Below are positions 8,558 to 16,947 of a stretch of DNA of 64,000 nt, in pieces. The position numbers and the translations under genes were made by a program. The first letter of the stretch is position 1. Each line of letters opens with the position of its first letter. The notes beneath the pieces are model-generated. The model did no database searches. It was not told where the DNA came from and saw only the letters and a list, made by a program, of their open reading frames with translations. Source of the stretch: Moritella marina ATCC 15381 (GTDB taxonomy: Bacteria; Pseudomonadota; Gammaproteobacteria; Enterobacterales; Moritellaceae); contig NZ_CP044399.1 in assembly GCF_008931805.1 (NCBI RefSeq), positions 1,178,001 through 1,242,000 on the forward strand, given 5' to 3'.

Positions 8558-9244
8558 ATGGCCTGTTCTAGACGAAATTTATTACTCGGTGCTGGCGCGG
8601 TAATTTTTACTACTGGTGTTTCTAAAGTTGCCTTGGGTAAAAAATCATTAGTAGCAACGCAAGAAGATGGTGATAAACGCTACGGTATGGTTTTTGACGA
8701 AACCGCGTGTATTGGTTGTACTGCGTGTACAGATGCATGCCGTGAAACCAATAATGTACCAGAAGGTGTCTCTCGCTTAACAATTGAACGTAGCGCACCT
8801 ATGGGTGAGTACCCAGACGTTGATTACACATTTACACGTGTATCTTGTCAGCATTGCGATAACGCCCCTTGTGTCACGGTTTGTCCGACGGGTGCATCGT
8901 ATGTTGATCTTAAAACCGGCATTGTCGATGTGCATGGTGATAAGTGTGTCGGTTGTGGTTATTGCTTAGCGGCTTGCCCGTATAAAGTCCGATTCTTCCA
9001 CCCAGAAACAAAATCTGCAGATAAGTGTAACTTCTGTCGTGATACCAATTTGAAAGCCGGTAAATTACCTGCTTGTGTCGAATCATGTCCGACTAAAGCA
9101 CTGACCTTTGGTGATCTTAACGATCCGACGAGTGAGATAAATAAAGTGATTGCTAGCAATGCTGTTTATCGCTCGAAAGTAGCGTTAGGAACCGAGCCAA
9201 AACTGTATAAAGTGGCGGATACAAAAGGGGAGATAAAACGATGA
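8558..9244 (+). CDS. nrfC: NrfC, 4Fe-4S ferredoxin subunit of the quinol dehydrogenase
   Basis: A 228-residue protein with a twin-arginine-like signal (SRRNLLLGAGAV) and four cysteine clusters typical of DmsB/NrfC electron-transfer subunits: CIGCTACTDAC, CQHCDNAPCVTVCP, CVGCGYCLAACP and CNFC with the later CVESCP. It passes electrons from membrane NrfD to NrfB. It overlaps nrfD by four bases (ATGA), indicating translational coupling. Confidence 0.95.
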   Translation: MACSRRNLLLGAGAVIFTTGVSKVALGKKSLVATQEDGDKRYGMVFDETACIGCTACTDACRETNNVPEGVSRLTIERSAPMGEYPDVDYTFTRVSCQHCDNAPCVTVCPTGASYVDLKTGIVDVHGDKCVGCGYCLAACPYKVRFFHPETKSADKCNFCRDTNLKAGKLPACVESCPTKALTFGDLNDPTSEINKVIASNAVYRSKVALGTEPKLYKVADTKGEIKR

Positions 9245-10209
9245 ATACATTTGTAAGTGCGTTTACGTTTGATTCATTGGTGTGGGACTGGATCATTGCG
9301 ATATACCTGTTTTTAACTGGGATGTCGGCGGGTATGGTGCTCATTGCTATTCATTTGAAACGTAAGGTGATTGAAGGTAAAGCGTCTGCTAACGGTATTA
9401 TCAAAGCAACGGCAATCTTAGCGCCGTTAGGGATTATATCAGGCTTAACGATTTTGATTTTTCACTTAACCAAGCCTTTAGCATTTTGGAAGATCCTCGT
9501 TTACTTTAACCCAACCTCAGTGATGTCGATGGGTGTGATCTTGTTCCAAGTTTATATGATTATTCTATTTACTTGGATTGCTGTGATGTTTAAAGATGAG
9601 TTAGCGACATTGCTGCAGAGGCTATTTAAAGGTCGTCTAGCTTTTGTTAATCCGATTGTAGACAAAATCGCTAGACTTGAGAATGCAGTAGAGCTATTGC
9701 TAGCACTGCTTGCGGTGATGCTAGCGGCTTATACTGGCTTCTTATTATCCGCATTGAAAACCTATCCGATGTTAAATAACCCTGTATTACCTGTGTTATT
9801 TATCTTCTCGAGTGTGTCTTCGGGTGCCGCGGCCTGCTTGTTGGTGGGTATTATTGGCTTTAAGGAGTCATTCCACAGTAAAAGTGTGCAATGGATCCAC
9901 AGTATTGAACGCCCTGTAGTGGTGTTCGAGTTGTTTGTACTGCTGACGTTTTTTACTGGCCTTATCTTTGGTGGCGGTCAGAACGAAGCAGCAGCGATGG
10001 CGGCTATTGGCGGTGGGTTCTGGGCAACCTGGTTCTGGTACGGCGTCGTTGGCGCGGGTATGTTAGTGCCACTGGGACTTAACTTTTTTGTCCCCACTCA
10101 GGCGCAACATAACAAAGCCTTTGTATTGTTAGTCACCTCATTAAGCCTTATCGGTGTGTTAATGCTGCGTACATTTATCTTGTACGCAGGTCAGATGACA
10201 GTTGTCTAG
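9241..10209 (+). CDS. nrfD: NrfD, membrane quinol-oxidising subunit
   Basis: A 322-residue polytopic membrane protein of the NrfD/PsrC family. It opens with VWDWIIAIYLFLTGMSAGMVLIAIH, resembling the first helix of NrfD, and about eight hydrophobic segments can be traced. It oxidises menaquinol and feeds NrfC. The start overlaps the nrfC stop. A hairpin lies between this gene and nrfE. Confidence 0.93.
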   Translation: MNTFVSAFTFDSLVWDWIIAIYLFLTGMSAGMVLIAIHLKRKVIEGKASANGIIKATAILAPLGIISGLTILIFHLTKPLAFWKILVYFNPTSVMSMGVILFQVYMIILFTWIAVMFKDELATLLQRLFKGRLAFVNPIVDKIARLENAVELLLALLAVMLAAYTGFLLSALKTYPMLNNPVLPVLFIFSSVSSGAAACLLVGIIGFKESFHSKSVQWIHSIERPVVVFELFVLLTFFTGLIFGGGQNEAAAMAAIGGGFWATWFWYGVVGAGMLVPLGLNFFVPTQAQHNKAFVLLVTSLSLIGVLMLRTFILYAGQMTVV

Positions 10210-10257
10210 TTAAAGCTTAGTTAAAAGTTGAGCCAAAAGGTTAGCTAACAATAAGTT

Positions 10258-10287
10258 AAGAGAGTTCGTTTGGGCTCTCTTGTTTTT
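10258..10287 (+). terminator. Weak terminator/attenuator-like hairpin between nrfD and nrfE
   Basis: Arms AAGAGAG (10258-10264) and CTCTCTT (10275-10281) surround a 10-nt loop and are followed by GTTTTTG. The stem is short and the U-run interrupted, so it may only reduce readthrough. It would separate the structural genes (nrfBCD) from the assembly genes (nrfE onward). Confidence 0.4.
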
Positions 10288-10321
10288 GATACATAGTTTT
10301 CTATACATAATGGGTCCGTCT

Positions 10322-12196
10322 ATGATCCCAGAAATGGCATTGTTTTCACTTATTCTAGGTACGTTGAGCGCGATGCTTGGCGTTGCTATTCCGTTGTTTG
10401 GTATTGTCACGAAACAACCACAGTTAAGCCGTTATTCATGGCTATTTAGTTATACTGCATTTATCGCAGTGACCACGTCTATTTGCCTACTTGCTTATAG
10501 TTTCACTGCTGACGATTTTTCCGTTAATTATATTGCCCAACATTCAAACTCCCAGTTACCGGTATTCTTTAAGATCGCCGCGGTATGGGGCGGGCATGAA
10601 GGTTCGTTGTTATTTTGGGTATTCTCGCTGTCATTATGGTCGGCGGCGATTGCGTTTGTAAATCGCAATCACAACCAAGCTTTTATCAGCCGAGTGTTAA
10701 TTGTATTAAGTCTCTTAACCGCTGCGTTTGGTTTATTTACACTGTTAGGTTCGAATCCTTTTTCTCGCTTGTTTCCTGTACCTATGCAGGGACGAGACTT
10801 GCACCCTATGTTGCAAGATGTCGGTCTGATTTTTCATCCGCCCTTACTGTACTTAGGTTATGTTGGATTTTCAGGCGCGTTTGCTTTTGCCGTTGCAGCG
10901 TTAACCATGCCTGATATTAATATTCCTTGGCCACAATGGAGTCGGGCTTGGACGCTTGCTGCTTGGGTTATGCTAACCGGTGGTGTCGCGCTGGGTTCTT
11001 GGTGGGCTTATTATGAACTGGGCTGGGGCGGCTGGTGGTTCTGGGATCCGGTTGAAAATGCTTCTTTACTGCCTTGGCTAACGGGTACTGCATTGCTACA
11101 TTCACTGATCGCCAGTGAGAAACGTCAGGTGTTGATTAACTGGAGCTTATTACTGTCTATTTTTACCTTTAGTTTAAGCTTATTGGGTACATTTGTCGTG
11201 CGTTCGGGGATCTTAACGTCAGTGCATGCATTTGCGGTCGACCCGACGCGCGGGCTGGTGCTGTTGGTGATCTTAGCCATTTGTGTGGTCGTGCCATTAA
11301 CGTTATTTATGTTACAAAGTGACAAGATTAAACCGTTACAATTACGCAGTATTTTCAGCCGCGAAGTTGTGTTTTTAATTCTCAATGGTGTACTCGTCGT
11401 GACGACCTTGTCTGTGTTACTTGGTACTTTTTATCCGATGATATTCCAAGTATTTAATCTGGCGAGTATTTCGGTGGGTGTGCCTTACTTTAATACGGTA
11501 TTCGTGCCCTTGGCATTATTATGTTTTGTATTAATGGTTGTGGCGCCTTTTATACATTGGCAGAAAACCAATTTTAACGGCATTCGTACAAAAGTGATAT
11601 TAGTTTGGGTTTCTTCTGTTGTGATCGGTTCTGCAGCCAGTTACTTGTTTAATGAAACCTTGTCTTTGTATGTATTATTGGTACTGATACTGTGTGCCGC
11701 TATCGTTATGTCGACCTTGTTTGCTGGTGTGAGTATACGTCATTTAGGCATGACCATCGCGCATATCGGTATTGCTGTGACAGCCGTGGGCATACTCATC
11801 GTCAGTTACAATTCGACAGAAGTGAGTGCGAAAATGAGCCCTGGTAGTTCGGTTGAATTGGGTGATTTAACCATTAATTATATCGATACAGAATGGTTAG
11901 TTGCTGCTAATTATACCGCAGAGCAGGCATTATTAGAGGTTGTTGATAGTAAAGGCCATATCGTGCAATTGAAACCGCAAAGACGGCATTACCCTGTACG
12001 AGTCATGAACATGGGTGAACCAGCGATCCATTCAACTTGGTTACGAGATATTTATATCACGATGGGGGAAAAAATTGACCGCGATGCTTACGCTATTCGC
12101 ATTCAAAACAAGCCATTTATTAATTGGCTATGGGCCGGCAGTATGATGATGATGCTTGGCGGTATGTTAGCGATAGGACAGCGTTATGGGAAATAA
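10322..12196 (+). CDS. nrfE: NrfE, CcmF-type heme-lyase subunit for NrfA
   Basis: A large CcmF/NrfE-family membrane protein with many transmembrane helices. The tryptophan-rich heme-handling motif (YYELGWGGWWFWDPVENASL) is intact, with flanking conserved His residues. With NrfF and NrfG it attaches heme to the CxxCK motif of NrfA. I choose ATG 10322 because the protein then begins MIPEMALFSLILG, matching the usual MIPE- start of CcmF proteins. ATG 10310 adds four residues, and an upstream TTG (10280) is unlikely. The 3' end overlaps the next gene by 11 bp. A general CcmF would look similar, but the operon identifies it as NrfE. Confidence 0.92.
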   Translation: MIPEMALFSLILGTLSAMLGVAIPLFGIVTKQPQLSRYSWLFSYTAFIAVTTSICLLAYSFTADDFSVNYIAQHSNSQLPVFFKIAAVWGGHEGSLLFWVFSLSLWSAAIAFVNRNHNQAFISRVLIVLSLLTAAFGLFTLLGSNPFSRLFPVPMQGRDLHPMLQDVGLIFHPPLLYLGYVGFSGAFAFAVAALTMPDINIPWPQWSRAWTLAAWVMLTGGVALGSWWAYYELGWGGWWFWDPVENASLLPWLTGTALLHSLIASEKRQVLINWSLLLSIFTFSLSLLGTFVVRSGILTSVHAFAVDPTRGLVLLVILAICVVVPLTLFMLQSDKIKPLQLRSIFSREVVFLILNGVLVVTTLSVLLGTFYPMIFQVFNLASISVGVPYFNTVFVPLALLCFVLMVVAPFIHWQKTNFNGIRTKVILVWVSSVVIGSAASYLFNETLSLYVLLVLILCAAIVMSTLFAGVSIRHLGMTIAHIGIAVTAVGILIVSYNSTEVSAKMSPGSSVELGDLTINYIDTEWLVAANYTAEQALLEVVDSKGHIVQLKPQRRHYPVRVMNMGEPAIHSTWLRDIYITMGEKIDRDAYAIRIQNKPFINWLWAGSMMMMLGGMLAIGQRYGK

Positions 12197-12776
12197 GAAT
12201 AAGAAACTCACCTCTCATTTTAAACTAATGCTACCCAGTTTACTGGGGCTGCTATTTGTCGTAGCAATGATGTTTGCATTAACTGCTCAACAAGATCAAA
12301 TAACACCGTCAGTCTTGGTGGGAAAGCCAATCCCAAGCTTTACTGCAAGTGATTTAGAGTCTGTTTTGATAGGTAACAGCGTGTTCCAAACCAATAATGA
12401 CATATCACAAACTGACAAGCGCTTCACGCTGTTAAATGTCTGGGCTTCTTGGTGCGCAGTGTGTCAAAGCGAACATGATTTTTTGATGAAACTGGCAGTG
12501 CAAGATAATATACGTATTGTCGGATTAAATTATCGTGATGATAGAAGTGACGCGCGTAAGGTATTAAGTACGCTGGGGAGTCCTTATGTCGCGAATATCT
12601 TTGATCCCGATGGTAAGCTTGCCTTGGATATGGGGGTTACTGTGACACCAGAAACGTATCTGTTAGATAGCCAAGGTATAGTGCTGTTTCGTTATTCTGG
12701 CGCGTTGGATGAAAAGGTGTGGCAACATTACTTCAAGCCATTGATACAAAAGCTGTTAAATAACAAAACATCATAA
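12186..12776 (+). CDS. DsbE/CcmG-like thioredoxin-fold protein of the nrf operon
   Basis: A 196-residue membrane-anchored thioredoxin-fold protein. An N-terminal hydrophobic segment (about residues 13-31) is followed by the active site NVWASWCAVCQSEH with a WCxxC motif, then a region ending in VTVTPETYLLD, with the cis-Pro loop. It probably keeps the NrfA heme-binding cysteines reduced for ligation, as CcmG/DsbE does in cytochrome c maturation. Comparable genes (sometimes called nrfX or dsbE) occur in nrf operons of other gammaproteobacteria. Overlap with nrfE supports a shared role. Confidence 0.85.
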   Translation: MGNKNKKLTSHFKLMLPSLLGLLFVVAMMFALTAQQDQITPSVLVGKPIPSFTASDLESVLIGNSVFQTNNDISQTDKRFTLLNVWASWCAVCQSEHDFLMKLAVQDNIRIVGLNYRDDRSDARKVLSTLGSPYVANIFDPDGKLALDMGVTVTPETYLLDSQGIVLFRYSGALDEKVWQHYFKPLIQKLLNNKTS

Positions 12777-12787
12777 AGAGGTTGTGA

Positions 12788-13198
12788 ATGAAATTGTCAT
12801 CGTTGTATTTCTGTTTTATCACCTTGTTTTTTGCGTTGCCTTTAGCTGCGGAATCAACACTGTTGGTGGATGTATTTGAGTTTAATTCTGTTGAGACACA
12901 AAGCCGAGCGATTAATTTGGCGCGTCAGTTACGCTGTCCTCAATGTCAGAATCAAAACCTCATGGAATCTAATTCACCCATTGCTAAGGACTTGCGCTTA
13001 ACTGTTTATTTGATGGTGAATAAAGGTGACGGTGATGCAAAAGTAATTGATTATATGACGAATCGTTTCGGCGACATGGTGTTGTATAAACCAAAATTTG
13101 AACCGAGGACCTACGTACTTTGGCTTGGGCCTGTGTTTTTTATAGGGTTGTTTGGCTGGTTAGGTTATCGGAAAGTCAAAGGGTCGATTGTGAATTGA
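12788..13198 (+). CDS. nrfF: NrfF, CcmH-type heme-lyase subunit
   Basis: A 136-residue protein of the CcmH/NrfF family: signal peptide (to about residue 21), the redox motif LRCPQCQNQN, a helical domain, and one C-terminal transmembrane segment beginning YVLWLGPVFFIGLFGWLGY. It delivers or reduces apocytochrome for NrfE. The ATG follows an AGAGG ribosome site, 11 bp after the previous stop. It is the last gene of the operon and is followed by a long inverted repeat. Confidence 0.92.
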   Translation: MKLSSLYFCFITLFFALPLAAESTLLVDVFEFNSVETQSRAINLARQLRCPQCQNQNLMESNSPIAKDLRLTVYLMVNKGDGDAKVIDYMTNRFGDMVLYKPKFEPRTYVLWLGPVFFIGLFGWLGYRKVKGSIVN

Positions 13199-13223
13199 GT
13201 TGGTCTTAGATAAGTTTGATATG

Positions 13224-13264
13224 TAGCTAACAATCCAATGTTAATAACATCGGGCTGTTAGCTA
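13224..13264. terminator. Nested hairpin between convergent nrfF and DUF368 genes
   Basis: Outer arms TAGCTAACA (13224-13232) and TGTTAGCTA (13256-13264) enclose an inner ATGTTAATAACAT hairpin (13238-13250). It sits between convergent genes and is symmetrical, so it can serve both strands. The downstream T-runs are short (ATTTT on the plus strand). Confidence 0.5.
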
Positions 13265-13283
13265 GCATTTTAACGAGTGAAAC

Positions 13284-14207
13284 CTAGTTAGATACTGATT
13301 TACTAGCGGTTTTTTCTAGCACTATGATAAGCACGATAGCTGCAAGCATAGCAACAATCGCATAGGCTAATAATGCCGGTTGTCCTGTCACTTGTTCAAA
13401 ACTAAAAGGTGAAAGGTTGCGTTCTAGCAATGGCACTTCAAGGCCACTTGAATTTGTACGCCACGTGAGTGTTTCTTTCCACGGCCATACTTTACCCAGT
13501 GTCCCGATCATTAATCCGGTTAAAAACGTCAGCGCGATATCGCGATAGTGTTTTAGTACCCATGTCAGTACGTGCGAGAACGTTAGAATACCAATGGCAC
13601 AACCAGAGGCGAAAGTCGCCAAGGTCACGATGTCGAAAGATTTCGCAGCAGCAAGAATCGGTGTATACATACCTAACATAAGTAAAATGAAGCTACCTGA
13701 GATACCTGGTAAGATCATTGCACAAATCGCGATTGAGCCAGCAAGTAAGATATTAATCGAGGTAGGTTCAAGATTAAGCGGTTGCAGTACGGTAATACTA
13801 TAAGCAAAACCAATACCAGCGATGACTGCAGCAAAGCGACTGACTTTCCAAAACGCCACTTGTTTGAACATGTGGTTTACCGAAATGATAATTAAACCGA
13901 AGAAGAAAGACCACAGTGGAATAGGATGGGTGTTGAGCATCCAAGTGATCACTCGTGCTAGCGTAAAGATACTCGTTAGGATACCCGCCAGTAACACAAT
14001 CAAGAATGTACCGTTTACATAATCAAACGCGGCTTTTAGACCATCTTTACGGATCATACCGATAAGACGGGGTGTAATACGGCTAATACTACCCAGCAGC
14101 GTATCGTAAATACCGGTGATGAAAGCGATAGTACCGCCTGAAACACCTGGTACTACGTCCGCGGCACCCATTGCCATACCTTTTAGAAAGGTCGAAACTT
14201 TACTCAT
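13284..14207 (-). CDS. popT: DUF368 membrane protein, PopT-type polyprenyl-phosphate transporter
   Basis: A 307-residue polytopic membrane protein. It begins with the DUF368 hallmark GMAMGAADVVPGVSGGTIAF, and a second inverted copy of the motif occurs near residue 166 (ILPGISGSFILLMLGMY). These two re-entrant PGxSGG/S elements define the family. DUF368 proteins were reported to recycle undecaprenyl phosphate across the membrane (PopT) in Vibrio and staphylococci. Function here is by family. Its promoter region holds the three palindromes described separately. Confidence 0.85.
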   Translation of the reverse strand: MSKVSTFLKGMAMGAADVVPGVSGGTIAFITGIYDTLLGSISRITPRLIGMIRKDGLKAAFDYVNGTFLIVLLAGILTSIFTLARVITWMLNTHPIPLWSFFFGLIIISVNHMFKQVAFWKVSRFAAVIAGIGFAYSITVLQPLNLEPTSINILLAGSIAICAMILPGISGSFILLMLGMYTPILAAAKSFDIVTLATFASGCAIGILTFSHVLTWVLKHYRDIALTFLTGLMIGTLGKVWPWKETLTWRTNSSGLEVPLLERNLSPFSFEQVTGQPALLAYAIVAMLAAIVLIIVLEKTASKSVSN

Positions 14208-14280
14208 GATTTTCCATCTACTTTATTGATTAAAGGATAAATTTGACCGCATTATAAACTGTTTGAGTGAAAAAAATGTC

Positions 14281-14337
14281 ATTACAGTAAATACTTTTTT
14301 GTATTTACAGTAAATACTTTTTTGTATTTACTGTAAA
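14281..14337. repeat. Three 11-bp palindromes at exact 23-bp spacing
   Basis: Palindromic 11-mers ATTACAGTAAA (14281-14291), TTTACAGTAAA (14304-14314) and TTTACTGTAAA (14327-14337) recur every 23 bp. They are separated by identical 12-bp spacers TACTTTTTTGTA, themselves near-palindromic. As a result 14304-14337 forms a perfect 14-bp stem with a T6 loop. It lies 74-130 bp upstream of the DUF368 gene and about 225 bp upstream of the sphingomyelinase. An operator array spaced about two helical turns apart is one reading. A slippage-prone hairpin is another. Confidence 0.85.
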
Positions 14338-14561
14338 TAATGCTCAGGTCATTCCTAAAATAGAATCACCTTTCTAATTTGTTCATCATTTTGAATGCCA
14401 ACTTTAATCATTCATTTAGTGTTTAGCATCAAGAGTCACAGTTATTAGCGTTATTTATTCTCAATTGTGATTGCAACTAAATATTTAATAATATTGTATA
14501 TTAAATGTCATATTCTTCACTTAACCTCAGATCCGTTAAAATAACAATCAAAGGATTTGAT

Positions 14562-15899
14562 GTGAATATACTCAAAAATGTAATAACAGCAACTTGCCTC
14601 ACTTGTGTAATGAGCGCTTCGGCACTTGCAGATAGCGATATTTACCTTACTAATAACTCCAACCAGGCCATGTCTATTCAAGTTAACCACACTGGTTCAG
14701 ATTTACTTGAAGAAGGCGCAGAATGGCAACAACACGTACAGACACTAAAACCGTGGGAAACCAAAATAGTGTTAAGTTTTAACCGTTGGGAAGGCATAAA
14801 ATCAGGCGATAACTACCAGTTTGAAACGTTAGTGACCAATGAAAATGGTGAGTCGCTGTCTTTATTGCAACAAGTGAAAGGATATTGGTATAAGTCGTCA
14901 CTCGAACACGGCGCCAGTGCCAATGATGTCGGGTTAAGTTGGGCGGATGATCGCGATACTTACCGCTACTTATCTCAATATAATAGTAATAGTACAAGTA
15001 CTGAAATTGCATTTAAAGCCAGTGCTACGGGGCGCTATGACGATATACATTACACTATCACGCCACAAAAAATAGATGAGCAACCAGAACATGATGCCAA
15101 CGCGCTGAAAGTGATGTCATATAATGTATGGGCGCTGCCAGTGATAGCGTCGCATATAGGCGACCGTTTACAGGAAATACCTGAGCATGTGAAAGGTTAT
15201 GATGTAGTGATGCTGCAGGAAGTATTTGCTGTTGGTCGTGATGCATTTTTACGAGACTTAGCCAAAGAGTATCCATATCAAACCAAGATGTTGGATAAAT
15301 CAGGTGCAAATATTTACGACGGAGGAGTCACGATTGTGAGTCGCTATCCTATTGTTAACGAAGGGCAATATGTTTACCCTGACTGCTCAGGTACCGATTG
15401 CTTTGCTGATAAAGGCGTTAACTATGCTGAAGTAATTAAAAATGGTAAGGCTTATCACGTATTTGCTACGCACACCGCGTCGTTTGACACTGATACTGCA
15501 CGTGATTATCGTCAGCGCCAATTCCGTCAGATCCGTGAATTTGCTCATACTCAAAATATACCTGTCACAGATACCGTTGTTTATGGTGGTGATTTCAATG
15601 TGAATAAACGTAAATTTCCAACAGATTATCAACAGATGTTTGCGAATTTAAGTGCGAATGAACCGGAGTATGCGGGATATACAGAGTCAACATTTGACCC
15701 TCGCATCAATGCCTTTGCTGGTAGTGCCTTATCGGGTGGTGAAAATATTGAATACCTTGATTATATCGTCGTAAGTAATGAATTTGCGCAACGCAGTGAA
15801 AACATAAACACAGTGAAGGTACCTCGTACTACGGTCGCTAGTTTATGGAAACATTGGAATTTGTCTGATCATTTCCCTGTTAAAGCGGAGCTCCGTTAA
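14562..15899 (+). CDS. Secreted sphingomyelinase C-like phosphodiesterase
   Basis: A secreted protein of the endonuclease/exonuclease/phosphatase fold, most like bacterial sphingomyelinase C. An N-terminal beta-rich domain (about 150 residues after the signal peptide) precedes the catalytic domain. The catalytic domain shows KVMSYNVWALP, DVVMLQEVF (metal Glu), YGGDFNVNK (DxN), EYLDYIVVS and LSDHFPVKAEL (Asp-His pair). I prefer the GTG at 14562 because AAGGA lies 6 bp upstream and the product then starts with a good signal peptide (NILKNVITATCLTCVM, cleavage near ALA). An ATG at 14505 would add 19 residues. Its stop overlaps the next start (TAATG). It probably hydrolyses sphingomyelin of eukaryotic membranes, but other phosphodiester lipids cannot be excluded. 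Confidence 0.85.
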   Translation: MNILKNVITATCLTCVMSASALADSDIYLTNNSNQAMSIQVNHTGSDLLEEGAEWQQHVQTLKPWETKIVLSFNRWEGIKSGDNYQFETLVTNENGESLSLLQQVKGYWYKSSLEHGASANDVGLSWADDRDTYRYLSQYNSNSTSTEIAFKASATGRYDDIHYTITPQKIDEQPEHDANALKVMSYNVWALPVIASHIGDRLQEIPEHVKGYDVVMLQEVFAVGRDAFLRDLAKEYPYQTKMLDKSGANIYDGGVTIVSRYPIVNEGQYVYPDCSGTDCFADKGVNYAEVIKNGKAYHVFATHTASFDTDTARDYRQRQFRQIREFAHTQNIPVTDTVVYGGDFNVNKRKFPTDYQQMFANLSANEPEYAGYTESTFDPRINAFAGSALSGGENIEYLDYIVVSNEFAQRSENINTVKVPRTTVASLWKHWNLSDHFPVKAELR

Positions 15900-16873
15900 T
15901 GCGGGTTCGGTTATTTTTGGTAAGCGTTGCTTTTGCTGGCAGCGTTTATTTTTTCATCTCGAATGAAAATGAACTGAATGCGGAGAGAGAGACTGTTGTA
16001 GTCACTTCGCCGAGTCATCAATCAAAATCGTTGGTCATTAACCCGTCAATAGCAACGACAGTCGAACTACAACGCAAGGAGCAGAAGGAAGCCGTTGTTA
16101 ATACCGAGGTATCTGAACAAGATAGTTTATTACAAGAGGCGAGAGGGCAAGCGTTAATGACCGCGTTAACGTCGTTTTGGAAACTGTGCAATCAACGGCA
16201 TAATTGCGATGAAATGCTCGTTCAGCAACAGTTAATGTTGACGGAACGTCGCTATCAATTATTACGTAATTTCCCTGTAAATCAACAAGAAGAACTACGC
16301 TTGATGGGGGAGTCATTCACCAGCCAAAATGCCACATTGGCCGACAAAGTGGCCAACGTTAAAGCGATACGAGAGCTGGTATGGGGTATTGATGCCAGGC
16401 TATTGTTTGAAGAACAAGCTGCTTATTATAATTACAGGTTATCGTTAGTTGAATCGAACAATCTACTCAGCCAAGCTCAAAACGCTGAGGAGTTTATACA
16501 AGCCTATAATGCAATGTTAGAAGCACAGAGCGATGATTTGTTATCGTTTGGTCTTGATTCTGAAGAAGCTAAATATGAAGAAGCTGTCAGGTTAATACCG
16601 ACATCAATTTTAAACAATGAAGCTGCAGATATTAAGGCTAAACTTGCGACGCAGTATTTAACCCCTGAAAAGCAGCAAGATATAGCGAACAGAGCGAATC
16701 AAGTTGAACAGCAACAACAAGAAGTGATGAGTTACCAGCAGGGTTTATATGAATTAGAGCGGACACTTGCAAATGAACGGCTGACGACCAAAAAAATGCT
16801 GAGTGATGAACAATGGCAAACCTATACAGCAGGGCAGTTATATCGCTACCGATTAGCTTTTTTTGGTGCTTAA
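15899..16873 (+). CDS. Membrane-anchored helical protein, possible lipase-chaperone (Lif)-like foldase
   Basis: A 324-residue protein with an N-terminal anchor (MRVRLFLVSVAFAGSVYFFI) and a long, Gln/Glu-rich, almost entirely helical periplasmic part. Segments such as IRELVWGIDARLLFEEQAAY recall the extended helical body of lipase-specific foldases (Lif/LipB), and the size (about 320) fits. The family's RxxFDY motif is not obvious, so the assignment is tentative. The gene overlaps the sphingomyelinase stop (TAATG) and so is translationally coupled, the arrangement expected for an enzyme and its dedicated chaperone. A perfect hairpin ends the unit. Confidence 0.5.
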   Translation: MRVRLFLVSVAFAGSVYFFISNENELNAERETVVVTSPSHQSKSLVINPSIATTVELQRKEQKEAVVNTEVSEQDSLLQEARGQALMTALTSFWKLCNQRHNCDEMLVQQQLMLTERRYQLLRNFPVNQQEELRLMGESFTSQNATLADKVANVKAIRELVWGIDARLLFEEQAAYYNYRLSLVESNNLLSQAQNAEEFIQAYNAMLEAQSDDLLSFGLDSEEAKYEEAVRLIPTSILNNEAADIKAKLATQYLTPEKQQDIANRANQVEQQQQEVMSYQQGLYELERTLANERLTTKKMLSDEQWQTYTAGQLYRYRLAFFGA

Positions 16874-16888
16874 ATGACATGTTGGAAT

Positions 16889-16931
16889 AATATGAGCCAA
16901 TAATGATGTCGAACGATGATTGGCTCATATT
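16889..16931. terminator. Perfect 13-bp hairpin between convergent genes
   Basis: Arms AATATGAGCCAAT (16889-16901) and ATTGGCTCATATT (16919-16931) are perfect reverse complements around a 17-nt loop. The hairpin lies between the Lif-like gene and the convergent ABC gene. It lacks a strong T-tract on either strand, so termination may be factor-assisted. Confidence 0.6.
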
Positions 16932-16947
16932 GAGATGAATAGCTTAA

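Noticed and set aside
14281-14337. Possible CRISPR-like or integrative repeat
   Set aside because: Only three 11-bp units with identical T-rich spacers; no cas genes, unique spacers or integrase nearby.
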